Under the pieces are notes generated by a model. That model was not told the origin of the DNA and did not search any database. It was given only the letters and a program-made list of their open reading frames with translations. From positions 43,759,095 to 43,823,094 of the forward strand of contig NC_087071.1 in the NCBI RefSeq assembly GCF_963678635.1: a stretch of 64,000 nt of DNA. Direction: 5' to 3'. This stretch comes from Symsagittifera roscoffensis. Its lineage: Eukaryota > Xenacoelomorpha > Acoela > Convolutidae. Below are positions 10,357 to 20,947 of the stretch, piece by piece (positions within the stretch are counted from its first letter, which is position 1; each line of letters starts with the position of its first letter). The translations under genes were made by a program, and so were the position numbers.

Positions 10357-11787
10357 TCAATCTTGAACGTCTGTTCTTTGCCCTGGTTCGCTGGAGCTCT
10401 GCTGTCTATAGTTCGTGACGGCCGGAACCGTCCCCAAGCGTGTTTCCAGGCTAGGAGGCACAAAGGTGGTAATCGCCGTTTCATTCGATGCTCCTTTCTC
10501 CTTTAGCACTCCTGTGTCAAAGAGTTCTACTTCCAACTCATCCAAACGCTCTTGGAAGACTCGATTCAACCAAGCTTGTCCTTCTATACTATCGAAGTGG
10601 ATGCCGTCCGTGGTCAGCCTGGCCTGATCCATAGCTCTCAACTCATGTTCAATGTCCATGAGGATCATTCTTCCGGCATTCCGACTTGCGAGATTCCTCA
10701 AGATGTTATTCCACCTGACCACTCCTTCGTTGTGCCTTCTCCCTGTTGCTGTCAAGCTCCTTGTATTCATTGGCACAGTGCAAACGGTCAGTACCGCGCA
10801 GTTGAATTTCTGCCAGAGAGTAGTAAACAAGCACACCATCATTGATTCCCATAGTGCTTCCTGCTCATCCGAACCTCTCGAGATGTTATTCGTTCCAACC
10901 AGGATCATCACATTGGGGATCCTCCCTGGATTAATTAGTTCCACAATCCGATATAACTGGGCTATCGTCGCGCCTCCGAAGGCCATCACAGTGTTGACCC
11001 AAGAGGTCCTCAAATTCGAGAGTACTCTGACTAAGCTGTCTCCCAGTATCAGATGTGATGTCCCAAGTGGCGGTTGCTGCAGGTTTACTGCCGGGTTCCA
11101 AGTCGCTCGATTGAAGCAAGCTCTCGGATCTGTCTCCGGGACTCCCGTGAAGTTATATCTCAACTGATTATTCTTTTGTACGTCTATTACTCGAGAAACT
11201 TTCTTCGCTGGCATCTTCTGTATTCTTCTCTCTGGGGCCTTAGAGCTCCCTATTGGTGGCGTCGTGTCGCTAACTCCCTGTCTGATTACGGTTTGTGAGA
11301 GTCGTACTCTGCCCGTGTCGTCGATCGTTCCATAGGGTGCAGTCACCCCGGAACCTTGTGCATTCTTGTTGGTGACTAGTCGTCCAGCTGTCTCTATCAG
11401 TCTCTTCACCGTTTGTTCCACGACTGGGTCACCCAAGGTGTCACTAGGGTCCGGGATTGTCACTCGACTTGTTGCTGTCGGGAGTCGTGTTTCCGTTGTC
11501 TGACTCATCTCTCGAGGCGTCAAGAGCTCCATCGGGGACTGCCCACGAGGATTACTCCTTGCAGGTATCGCTTTTTCCACGGCTGCAGTCAATGCCGCCC
11601 GGTCTGATCGCTCCTTGTAGTCCCGCCTCAAGCGCTCAATTTCTTCACCCTGCTTTTTGTTGCAGTCTTCGAACAATTTCTTCCACATGTCTCTGTCGTC
11701 CTCCGTAATGAGCATGATCTTAGTCACTTCATCCAGCTCCTTCCTGGTCCTTTCCAGCTCATCCTTCATCCCATCTAGATCTTGCAT
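10357..11787 (-). CDS. Element 1 coiled-coil plus SGNH/GDSL esterase-like protein (476 residues)
   Basis: ATG at 11787-11785. Residues 1-70 form a charged heptad-rich coiled coil; about 75-240 is a low-complexity linker. The SGNH hydrolase domain follows: block I HLILGDSLVRVL (Ser251), block II AFGGATIAQL (Gly271), block III ILVGTNNISRG (Asn300), block V TTDGIHFDS (Asp394, His397). All four SGNH blocks are present in order at normal spacing. This family cleaves esters (acyl or acetyl groups); the substrate here is unknown. Captured GDSL/SGNH esterase frames are known from bdelloid rotifer LTR elements, and esterase domains occur in CR1/L2 ORF1. It overlaps the preceding small frame by 13 bases. 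Confidence 0.85.
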   Translation of the reverse strand: MQDLDGMKDELERTRKELDEVTKIMLITEDDRDMWKKLFEDCNKKQGEEIERLRRDYKERSDRAALTAAVEKAIPARSNPRGQSPMELLTPREMSQTTETRLPTATSRVTIPDPSDTLGDPVVEQTVKRLIETAGRLVTNKNAQGSGVTAPYGTIDDTGRVRLSQTVIRQGVSDTTPPIGSSKAPERRIQKMPAKKVSRVIDVQKNNQLRYNFTGVPETDPRACFNRATWNPAVNLQQPPLGTSHLILGDSLVRVLSNLRTSWVNTVMAFGGATIAQLYRIVELINPGRIPNVMILVGTNNISRGSDEQEALWESMMVCLFTTLWQKFNCAVLTVCTVPMNTRSLTATGRRHNEGVVRWNNILRNLASRNAGRMILMDIEHELRAMDQARLTTDGIHFDSIEGQAWLNRVFQERLDELEVELFDTGVLKEKGASNETAITTFVPPSLETRLGTVPAVTNYRQQSSSEPGQRTDVQD

Positions 11788-12200
11788 GGTTTGGTTCGTC
11801 TGAAACTTTTTTCTACTTTCGCCCTCTTTGGTGGCACAGCTGCTCTCAGTGGTGAACCAGACGAGGCAGCCTCGCTGTTCATTTCTCGATGCATTCCCAA
11901 TCCAGGCTCATTCGCCAAGTTACTCCCTGAGAGAGCCTCGTTTCTCCAGCTCATCACTCTCATGTTCGGGCGGTCTAGTACTCCCCTTTCTCCGTATGCT
12001 GCCATCAATAGGACTTCCTTGCGGCGGTCCCCACGGTTGTTATGCCCCAAGATGTTTATCAGGGCGGTCAGCAACATGACCACCTCTGGGCCCTCCAGAG
12101 CGAAGTCTCGATCCATTAGCCGACGATAGATCGCATCTATCATCGGTCCTACATATGCCTCTGCCAGGTCCATCAATTCATCCAAGTTGAAATTATCCAT
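11775..12200 (-). CDS. Element 1 small conserved accessory protein (141 residues)
   Basis: ATG at 12200-12198, first frame after the AT-rich gap. Acidic helical N-terminus (LDELMDLAEAY), then DAIYRRLMDRDF and MRVMSWRNEALSGSNLANEPGLG, ending in a basic tail. Element 2 has a clear relative at 55830-56144 (DELYRRLRELDH, TRWLSWRTDGG, LARNPGLN). No known domain. Its place just before the SGNH frame is the same in both elements. Confidence 0.65.
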   Translation of the reverse strand: MDNFNLDELMDLAEAYVGPMIDAIYRRLMDRDFALEGPEVVMLLTALINILGHNNRGDRRKEVLLMAAYGERGVLDRPNMRVMSWRNEALSGSNLANEPGLGMHREMNSEAASSGSPLRAAVPPKRAKVEKSFRRTKPCKI

Positions 12201-12648
12201 TCTGTTCTTCAGGTTCGATTTGATTTGATTCCAAGGATTTGACTCAAGTGAGCAATTATATGATCAATCAGGATCTAGAAAAGAGGTCACGAAAATCACA
12301 TTTGTCAGTCTCACCTTAACTTTTCGTTAAAATTTATTTAAAAACAGTCAGATAAAAAGATTTTTATCGTAAAATTTATTAAAATCAATCGGTCTCTAAA
12401 ATTTTGGAATTCGACCTAAGATTGGACAGTCCAAACTTTGGATCTATTCCTAAGATCGTTATTCAGTTGTTCGTGGTCACTAACCCCTTCTTATCCAAGA
12501 TCTTAATAACATAACACATAACATAACATAACTATTCCTAACACCCTCTCACACGTCACTCAGCCTATTCCTAACACCCTCTCACACAACTATTCCTAAC
12601 GATTCACACATATCACACAACTATTCCTAACACCCTCTCACACGTCAC
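12201..12648 (-). other. AT-rich gap between integrase/macro block and accessory block
   Basis: No coding sense. It holds a minisatellite (separate entry) and otherwise AT-rich DNA with runs such as TTAAAATTTATTTAAAAA. Element 2 has a gap of similar size at the same place (55400-55829). A subgenomic promoter or splice acceptor for the accessory transcript is possible: the minus strand reads CTGAAGAACAG directly before the ATG at 12200. That role is inference. Confidence 0.5.
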
Positions 12649-12656
12649 TCAGCCTA
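12531..12656. repeat. Minisatellite, CTATTCCTAACACCCTCTCACAC type
   Basis: About four imperfect units of ACTATTCCTAACACCCTCTCACAC, two followed by GTCACTCAGC. An ATAACATAACA run (12508-12532) leads into it. It lies inside Element 1. Confidence 0.75.
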
Positions 12657-13661
12657 TACTTAAGTAATATTTTTTATGTAAATATACTTGTATATTAGTA
12701 TCAGAGAAGATTACATGTATGAGCGCGTACAGTTCTCGAGGATGTAGTCGTCCTCTGTTCGGGTCGTACACGGGAAGCGAAAGCTCCTTCACATCCCTTT
12801 CTACGAGGAAGTCTCTCAATCTCGTCAAGGACAAGACTAGGTTTTCCGGGTCTACGTGCCGCTTCTCCGTCGCCCGTGTCACTAAGAAACATAGGTATTT
12901 CCCCGGTATTTGTGACGCCGCCGGAGGCAAGGCTGCTACACCCCCTACTCCTGGTCTTTGTTTCCAAAGAAATTCTATGTTTTTATATTCCCTCTTAAAA
13001 TCTGCCGCTAACGCTGTCCTAAAACTCATATCTGCTGTGATTGCTATCGCACATGTTCTATTTGTGAGTATGAAATCACTGTCCGTTAGTATTATGCTAC
13101 TTGAATATTCATTTGGTAGGTTAAAATATGACTCAACTACCCTCCCTATGTCAGGTTTCTTAGGTTCTTTGCCTGTTTCTGCTTCTAAGTCTCCTGTCTC
13201 TCTTGCTATTCTCAATTTTTTTATTATCAAGTTTTCAGTGTGGGTAAGTCCTACCCCCACTCCCCGGACAAAAATATCCATCGACGTCCCCGTCGATCGG
13301 ATACCGGGTATCAAATCGAGATTGGAAGCCGGAATGAGTAGTCGCCTTCCTGGGCAGCGCAGGGAGGATCATCTGGTTCGGTTTTCATGTTTTGTATGCT
13401 TTCACGATCTACATCTTGAATCGTGACACTGGTCTCCTTTGGGTCCGACGTCATTTCGTTCAACCATTCTAAGACACGCAGATTCGTCAAGTCTTGTTCA
13501 TATGACTGCTGTTGCTCGTCGTCGAATTCTACCTCGGGTTTCAACCAGTCGTCGACCCACTCCTCGTCGTGATCATCGACTATGTCAATGTTTTGTGACA
13601 CAGTTATTTCTTCTAGACCCACTACTTCTTCCACTATCTTTTTCAGATCTATCCTATCCAC
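12649..13661 (-). CDS. Element 1 post-integrase frames with OARD1-like macro domain
   Basis: A short acidic frame (13311-13661) precedes a 221-residue frame (12649-13314). Its residues 72-213 align along their whole length with human OARD1/TARG1: ADMSFRTALAADFKREY against DCRMGAGIAVLFKKKF, GKYLCFLVTRA against GRYIYYLITKK, DPENLVLSLTRLRDFL against TYENLQKSLEAMKSHC, VKELSLPVYD against VTDLSMPRIG, and VIFSDTNIQVYL against EVFEATDIKITVY. Macro domains bind or remove ADP-ribose. Whether this one still binds it cannot be judged from sequence. A region before it (FVRGVGVGLTH) is also conserved in Element 2. It follows integrase directly. Confidence 0.65.
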
Positions 13662-13676
13662 TACAAAGTCGTCACC

Positions 13677-16204
13677 CTAAGGGTTATATTTCTTTCTTGG
13701 TCTTGTCCCGGCGCTCTGTCGAGTCTGTACCGTAAGCGGAAGATCTGGTTCCAAATTCTTGGGAACCTCCATCTGTTCGGGATCCTGCCAATCCTCCTCT
13801 GCGTAGGTTAAGGTTTCATCGTCCGCTTCGATCACCTCGTTTGGATCCAGGTCCAGTGGTGTATTCGTTCCTTCCTCCACGACTTCGTTTCCATCGTTCT
13901 TTTCCCTGGTGCCCTTCTCATTGACCTCACAAGCAGGGTCCATCATTAGATAATCCCCTTCTTCCATGTCTGCGGGTATACACCAGTCTTCTGTCGATGG
14001 ATTGTGTGGCTTAATGTTCTCGTAGTGGAGGGCTCGGCCAGTACTCAGTCTATAAAAGCGTCCCTCCTGGTGCACCTCCGTAACCATGAAGGGTCCCCTC
14101 CATTTCTTAGGAGCTTTTTCGTTCCTTTCGGTGGTATAACGTTCTGAAATATCCATACGTAGTCTCCCACCGAGTAAGCTTTTGCACCAGCTGCTTTCTT
14201 GTCAAATTTTTTCTTCTGCCTTGCCTGTGCTTGCTGAGTATTTCGTCTACACAAATCGTTCAACTCCTGTTGACGTCTGATTACATCCCTCACGTAGACC
14301 TGTGGAGACGCTTTCTTTCCCTCATACTCTGGGTAGAAAAGTGTTAAGGGTAAAGACTTCTCGTGTCCAGTTAGCATCATGTGTGGACTAACCCCAGTGG
14401 TGGAGTGTTTTGTGCTATTATAGGCTCCCATCACCTGTGGAAGGTATCTGTCCCAATCGGTCATGTACCTGGAACAATATACTCTCAGCATCGACACTAA
14501 CGTCCAATTCTGCCTTTCCACTGAGCCATTTGTCTGTGGATGGTATGTCGTGGAGTGAGCCTGAGCAACCTGTGAGCGTCTCATAAGCTCTTTCGTAAGC
14601 TCTCCTACGAAAGCTGTTCCATTATCCGATTGAAACGTCATCGGACAACCATGTCTCGCTATCCACGTATTGATCAGGTGGTCGCATGTCATCTTCCGTC
14701 GAGGCAGTTATGCAGGGCACGGCCTCTGCATACTTTGTGAAATGATCTATCATGACCAATACCTGATTATAACCACTGTCTGTCATGCATATCTTTTGGT
14801 GATCTATCTGCACCACCTCGTTGAATTCAGACGACTCGGTCGATTCTAAAGGAAATCGCAATTTCATTGGATCCTTGACCTGCTGGCATGACAGACATGC
14901 TGTTACCCACTTCTCGCATGCCTTTTTATTCCACGCCACTCAAAGCGCTTCAGGATCCTCGGATATACTTTATCCATCCTCTGATGGCCCACCTGATCAT
15001 TCGACCTAAACAAGAGTTCTGTCTGATAGAGTTGCGGCAACACTATTGCGTTATACTTGTATAGGACTTTGTCTTCTTCTCTTCTCTTGCAAGCCACAAT
15101 CCCATCCTTGTTCAAATATAACCTCCCCTCCTTCTGCATGAAGTACTGTCTAAGGATACGGTAACTGTATTCCTCGAGGTCCCCTTTATCCGGAGAACCA
15201 TTCTCGATCCACCTTTTCAGGTTGCTTGTCATGCGATCATTTCTCTGCGCCCTTAGAAGATCCGAGAGTCTGTATCTCGCCTTCAAGTACGTCTTCATGA
15301 CCCTCATCTGACTATTCATCTCATTGGGCTGGTGTGTGTCTTCTTCCATCTTAACGCACCAAATCCTTGCCAACGGCTGTGATTCTTGCTTGAACGGCTG
15401 CAGATCAGTCCTGACTACCTCTTTTTGTGGCATTAGACTTATCGAACGTTTCGATACCGCTATTGTTTCCAAATCATCCGCTGCGTTGTCAAAGACTCTC
15501 TCACTTGGTATGAGGTAGCGATCACTATCAGGGTCCTGGTACATCTCCTTATCCAGATCCCTTGCACGAGTTTCCACTAGTAGTGTGTGGATCGCTAGTT
15601 CGGACAGTTCTGATCCCGAGCTCGAGTTCCTGTCTGAGTAGGTGTCAATTCCTGAGGAGTTTCGGGAGTCTCTATCTGTTGAGGAGGTTGTGATGGAGTG
15701 TGCACCCTCCTCAAGATCATGTCTGTGCCTTCTTCGCATCCATTGGAACTCCCCGGACAAAACTTTGTTCCCCAGGTCCTGTTTTTCATCAGGAACTTCT
15801 TCATTCATCTCAGATTCCCCGGACAAACTTCCTTGTCCCGGGTGTTGTTCTTGTACTCGCTGGCTCTCCTCATTGTTCGTCTCCCCGGACAAACAATCTT
15901 GCACCAGGTTTCGTTCTACCTTTACCCCTTCTTTTTCCTGTTCCACAAAGGTAACGGTTTTCCTCCGCGTATTGCTCCCCTGTTCTTTCCGTCCGTACGA
16001 AGTACTGGTTAAAACCTCATGTGGTATTGAGGATACTTGTTGCTGAACTATCGTCCTACAATCCCTCTCGTTCTCTTCGTGTTGTCGTCTGGACGGCATG
16101 ATCTTCACCTTCTCCCTAACTGTTAATGATGCCACTGCTGCTGTCCACTCAGGGTCATCTCTGGTCACTTCTCTTTCTATCAATCCACCCAGCATCCGCA
16201 TCAC
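13677..16204 (-). pseudogene. Element 1 integrase region (fossil)
   Basis: N-terminal zinc-binding part near 15000-14860 (GHQRMDKVYPRI, then ACLSCQQVKDP), DDE core (VVQIDHQKICM, FQSDNGTAF, HPQTNGSVERQN), then the chromodomain-less C-terminal GPF/Y module (KWRGPFMVTEVHQEGRFYRL). The integrase joins element DNA to host DNA. Upstream of the zinc part is a long acidic linker with three LSGE peptide repeats whose DNA repeats TTTGTCCGGGGA(G/A). The region is broken. Confidence 0.85.
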
Positions 16205-16216
16205 TTGCGGTGTGAC

Positions 16217-18222
16217 CTACACCGTTTGGTCCAATAATGAGAGGCTGTTTATGTTCATGCGAGAGAGTTCTTGCTGGACCAGGTTTGAGCGCAGCAACAG
16301 ATCCAAGGGGACCGGGTCCTCCTTGGATTGGATCTTTATCTCAGCTGCTTCCTCGACAGGTAACTCAGGATGCCCTGGAATCGGATGTTCAGACTTATCC
16401 AACCATCTCGACAAGGGAAGCGCTTCATAAGTTTCTTTGTCCAGAAACGAGAATCTGCCTGATTGGCTTGCTTCTGTTCCAATCTTTCATAGAACTCAGT
16501 TTTCTTGCTGATGCGGTCAGCATTCTGGTGTTTATCACGCATCCTGTGCTCGATTATCATGTAGTAGCCATCCAATCTTACTATCCATCTACCAATATAA
16601 CTCTGATCCATCGAGTAGGTCTTCAACCAGGATAACGCTCTGTTGTCTACGCGTAACTTAAAGGGAGCGCTCCCCAAGTATGCGCGGTATTTTTCCACAA
16701 ATGTGACTACTGCAAACATTTCTGCTTTTGGTGCACCATATTTCATCTCAGTGTCACTCAAGACCTTGCTGCCGTATGCAATGGGACGGAGAACCGTTCT
16801 TCCATTCCATTCTTGCTCCTGATGCAATATTCCTGAGATGGCTACAAACCGATGCGTCTGTGTCAAGAACATACATGCCCTTTTCTGTAGGCATGCCTAG
16901 CACTGGCGCTTCGCACAGTTCCCGCATTATTTTCTCGAAGGCAACTTGTGCTTCATCGTTCCATTCGAACTTTTTCCCTTTGTTGCGCATCAGCTTCTGC
17001 ATCGGATACACCTTGTCCGCATATCCTTTTATGAACTCACGGTAGTAGTTGGCAAACCCTAGGAAGCTCAGGAGCTGTGTGTCCGTTCTGGGAGCCTTCC
17101 ATGTCAACACTGCTTCTACTGCTTCTGGGTCCGGCCTCACACCATGCCTGTCCACCATTCTTCCCAGGTACTTGATTGAATCCCTAAGGATTTCACATTT
17201 GGATGGTTTGCACTTCAAGCCTGCTCTCTTCATCCATCCAAAGACCTCATCGAGCCGATCAATGTGGTCTTCCAGGGTCGGTGTCGCTATGACCACGTCG
17301 TCCACGTAACATATCTCGAGATTCCCGTATTTCTTGGTCACTCTGGTCAAAGCCTGAGCCATCAGTCTTTGAAAAGTGGCCATTGCGTTGCACAAGCCGA
17401 AGGGCATCTTCTTCCACTGGTAAAACCCCAACTCACACGCGAATCCGGTCTTTTCCTTATCCTTCTTCCGCAGCGGGACCTGCCAGAAGGCAGAACCCAA
17501 GTCCAATGTAGTGAAGAACTTGGCATCACCAAGTTTAGAGAGGCTTTCGTCTATTCGCGGTATCGGGTACGCATCTTTTATCGTTACCGCGTTCAAGTAG
17601 CGAAAGTCGCAACAAAACCTAAGCTGCCCCCTTTCTTTTTCGCCATTACTACCCCGCAAGCCCATGGCGATTTTGAGGGTTCTATCATGTCGTATTCGAG
17701 CAGCGTTTCTATTTTAGCTCGGCACGCTTCCGATTTATGTGGCGTCATTCGTCTTGCGCCTTCCCTATGGGGAACGGCGCCATCCTCGAGTTCGATTTCG
17801 TGTTCGACGAAATTACAGCAACCGTTATCCGCCTTATGTCTTGAAAATACATCCGCGTTCCGATTTAAAACCTTTCTTATTAGCTCGAAATCTCCCTCGC
17901 CTATTTTCCCTTTTAAGTTTTCTATCTCTGGCAAAACCGGTTTGTCAGACTCTAGTTCATATGACGAGGGGCGTTCCGGAAAATTCGAGCAGCTTGATAA
18001 GCCGTCATCCGTTTCGGATTTCATTGAAAACAATTTATGAATAGATTTTAATTCATTAATCCTCTTTAAAATTTTATCTTTATTTGCATTATAAGGACAG
18101 TCTTTCACACTATGTTTCTTCAAGTTTTGTGTCTCCTCATAGTCGGTCCTCATTGGCAAAGCGTAACCAAGCTTCTTTCCACGCTGGATTGAAACCGTAG
18201 TGTCCAGTGTGTTCAATAACAC
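16217..18222 (-). pseudogene. Element 1 reverse transcriptase and RNase H region (fossil)
   Basis: RT blocks in order: DFRYLNAVTIKDAYPIPRID, FFTTLDLGSAFWQVPL, KMPFGLCNAMATFQRLM, CYVDDVVIATPT, IKYLGRMVDRHGVRPDP and LSFLGFANYYREF, all typical of Ty3/gypsy. RNase H follows (LDTDAS, PIAYGSKVLSDTEMKYG, EMFAVVTFVEKYRAYL, LRVDNRALSWL, DKHQNADRISK). The enzyme copies element RNA to DNA in particles. The region is broken. Confidence 0.92.
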
Positions 18223-18230
18223 ACTGACAC

Positions 18231-19254
18231 TCAGTCCGTTTCGCGTACCGAGAAGCTCCGGCCTAAAATCACTGAGCTTTGACTATTTGGATTCGGTACC
18301 AAACAAACCTGTTTACTATCACTTAACGAATTTAAATTTCTCATTCTAAAAATTGCTACCACAGCCTGCCCTGGCTGTAGTTTTACTTTTCTGTCTAAAA
18401 AAATTGGTACCTTGTTTTCGTCTGTTATTATCCTATTAAATGGTTTCTTAACATACTTCCGGTCCGGGTTTCTAATCCGTATCAGACCGTTGTTCGGGTC
18501 AATCATCACGTCAAAATTCCTGACGAAATCTCTGCACAAGATGAATTGTTCGGCGTCGTCCAAATTCTCTACCAGGAAGCTCATCCAAAGATCCCGTCCT
18601 CCCATGTGGAGAACCGTTATTGGTGTTCTTCCGGCTACGTAAATCGCTCCTCGATTGGCGGCTGCCAGTCGGAGATTCGTTGGAATTAGATCTTCCCTCA
18701 TGAAGCCCATTCTTTCCCAAGTTTTTATCGGCATCACACTCACTACCGCTCCCGTGTCCAGAAGCCCTGTGACTCCGATTTTCTTTCCGTTGGTGTCGAG
18801 CAGATGTGCGGTCACATCTGCTTCGTACCCAATGTGTACTGCATCTTGTTCCATCATGGCGTCATGGCATATCCTGCGGTTCCTCCTCAGCCAAATATAT
18901 CTGCCCTATTTGTTCACTGTCTGTTGTCACATAAGTCCTAGTGTAGATACTGATTCCATCCACGTTCAGCATCACTTGATACGGCCCATAGACTTCCTCG
19001 TAGCGTCCATGAACTTTCTTTATGCGAGGGCCACCCGTTGTTAGTAGTGCTCGCACAGCTCTCGACTAAGTGCGTGACTCCACCTGCCTCAGATAATCTG
19101 CATATGCGTCCAAATGCATCAAAGTGAACTCGGATGGTTCACTCAGATTTCTGATTACCTGGTGTCCAGCCACCGAGATTATCGACTGTATCTTGCTTCC
19201 TTGCGGCACCATGCCGAAGCTCTGACCGGAGATCGCATTAAGTTTCATGCTCAA
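18231..19254 (-). pseudogene. Element 1 aspartic protease region (fossil)
   Basis: Retropepsin motif LLDTGAVVSVMP with the Asp-Thr-Gly triad and the later hydrophobic run LWMSFLVENLDDAEQFILCRD. It processes Gag-Pol. Short frames 18862-19254 between gag and the protease carry linker text (YGPYQVMLNVDG) that is also found in Element 2 near 49360. Confidence 0.8.
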
Positions 19255-19301
19255 ACTGATTGGTGCTTTAGTCTCTTAGACCTCCGTTGTTTCGAAGGTA
19301 T

Positions 19302-20947
19302 TCAGTTGCTCCTGTAGTTTCTCATTTTCACTTTCTGTTCGATCTTTTTTGTCACCAGTTCCTGCTGCACTCTATTTAGAGCATCCCTCGCGGCTGACCT
19401 ATAATCAATCTTGAAGTCATCGGCCGCAGTCACTGGTTCCGGTTCACATGTCTCTTCAGTTACCGCTTGCATTTTCTTCGTCGCAAGCTCTTGCGGTTTG
19501 TCTTTTCTGCGCGCCTCCGCTTCACTCAACAGGCGAGCCTTGCTGGCTTTCGCTCCTGATAAAGCTTCCTCATGCCTTGGATGCTTGATGTCTGCCACTG
19601 CATCCCAGAACTGTGGACAATCTGATTTAAAATGACCTTCCAAGTTGCAAAAGAAACACCTCGGGCCGAATTTTGCAATTACTCCTCTCATGAAATACTC
19701 ATGGTCAACTTCTGACGCATCTCCGTCCTCGAGGCTAAAGCCTATTGCTTTCATGCCTTGTTTGTAAGTTGGGCATGCTGACACATGATGGTCCGTTGAA
19801 CTGCAATTGCCACAAGAGCGTCTCTTGTCCATATCATCCCTCGGTTTGTACCAGTTGTTCCCTTGGTTTGCTGGTCCGTTGTTAAAATTGCCATAATTGT
19901 TCTTATAGTATCCAGATCTCGAAGGAGGTTTCAACAAAAGATATTCTTTTGACTTGAGTCTCAACTCCTCTGGTGTTGGCGCATTGGTTGATAGTGGTGT
20001 GTAATGCGTTGCTAGCTTTGTTCGAAGTTCATCATTCTTCACACCATCGATGAATTTCGAGGCTACTGCCAGGTTCATCCTTCTGTTTGACTCATCCGGT
20101 TGGCTGCGTCTTCTAAGCATCTCCAAATCGTCTAGAAACTTGTCTATCGTCTCATCTTCTCGTTGCTTCCGTTTCTCGAAGCGCATCATTGCCTGGTGCC
20201 CCTGCACCCCTGTTCCGAAACGATTTAACAAGATTTCGAAAATTTTCTCAGCGGTATCTCGCTGATATTGCTTCTTTGCCATGACACAGTTCAGGGCTGT
20301 CCCCTCCACTTTCCGAAAGATCCTCTTCCTCGAAATGCAGTTTCATTACCTCTATCCAGGTATCAATACAGCCATCAGATTCGTCTTTGTAGCATCTTGG
20401 TTTCTTAAAGACTCTTCTGGACTTTTCACTGCGTTCATTGGTTCTGGATAACCTCGTCAGGATTGTCTCCAAAGAACTGTTCAGAGTTTCGAAGGCTGTT
20501 GGCCATTGCCGTAGCATCTCTCGAGTGCCCCGCCTGAGTATCATCGCACCTTGTATTCGATGCATCCCTGCAATCCGAATCGCCGTGCCTGTTTGCCCCT
20601 TGGCCCTCATGACTCCTCCCTGGGCTCGCATGTCTCCTGTTACCGGAATCACCTCTCCCAGTCGCATGTGTGCCTTGCGTCGGTCGTTCGTTAGAGGTCT
20701 GTCTGTTCCCAGTTTAACTTGCTCTACTGTTTGGGCCCCATGTTCTATTATCCCTTGTGGCATAGCCTGATGAATTGCCCCTACCTCTAGTGGATCCATA
20801 TGTCCTCCTCGTTTGATCGTCATTGAAGTTCACCTTCGGCTCCCTGCTGGGACCTCCCGAGTTCGGTTCCCCTTCTTTTGGTCCACTTTTGCTACCTAGT
20901 AGCCCGTCCAACCTATCCATGATAGCCTGAGTTCGCCACTCCATCAT
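19302..20947 (-). pseudogene. Element 1 Gag, capsid and nucleocapsid part (fossil)
   Basis: Retrotransposon Gag signature: ESDGCIDTWIEVMKLHF, FEILLNRFGTG and RQREDETIDKFLDDLEML-type text. A Gly/Asn/Tyr-rich linker and two CCHC zinc knuckles follow (CGNCSSTDHHVSAC and CFFCNLEGHFKSDC, both CX2CX4HX4C). It packages element RNA. The region is broken. Confidence 0.8.

Noticed and set aside
12719-13426. A 235-residue plus-strand frame; likewise 9029-9775 and other plus-strand frames within 3900-22000
   Set aside because: They lie opposite recognisable minus-strand retroelement proteins and resemble no family; antisense shadows.
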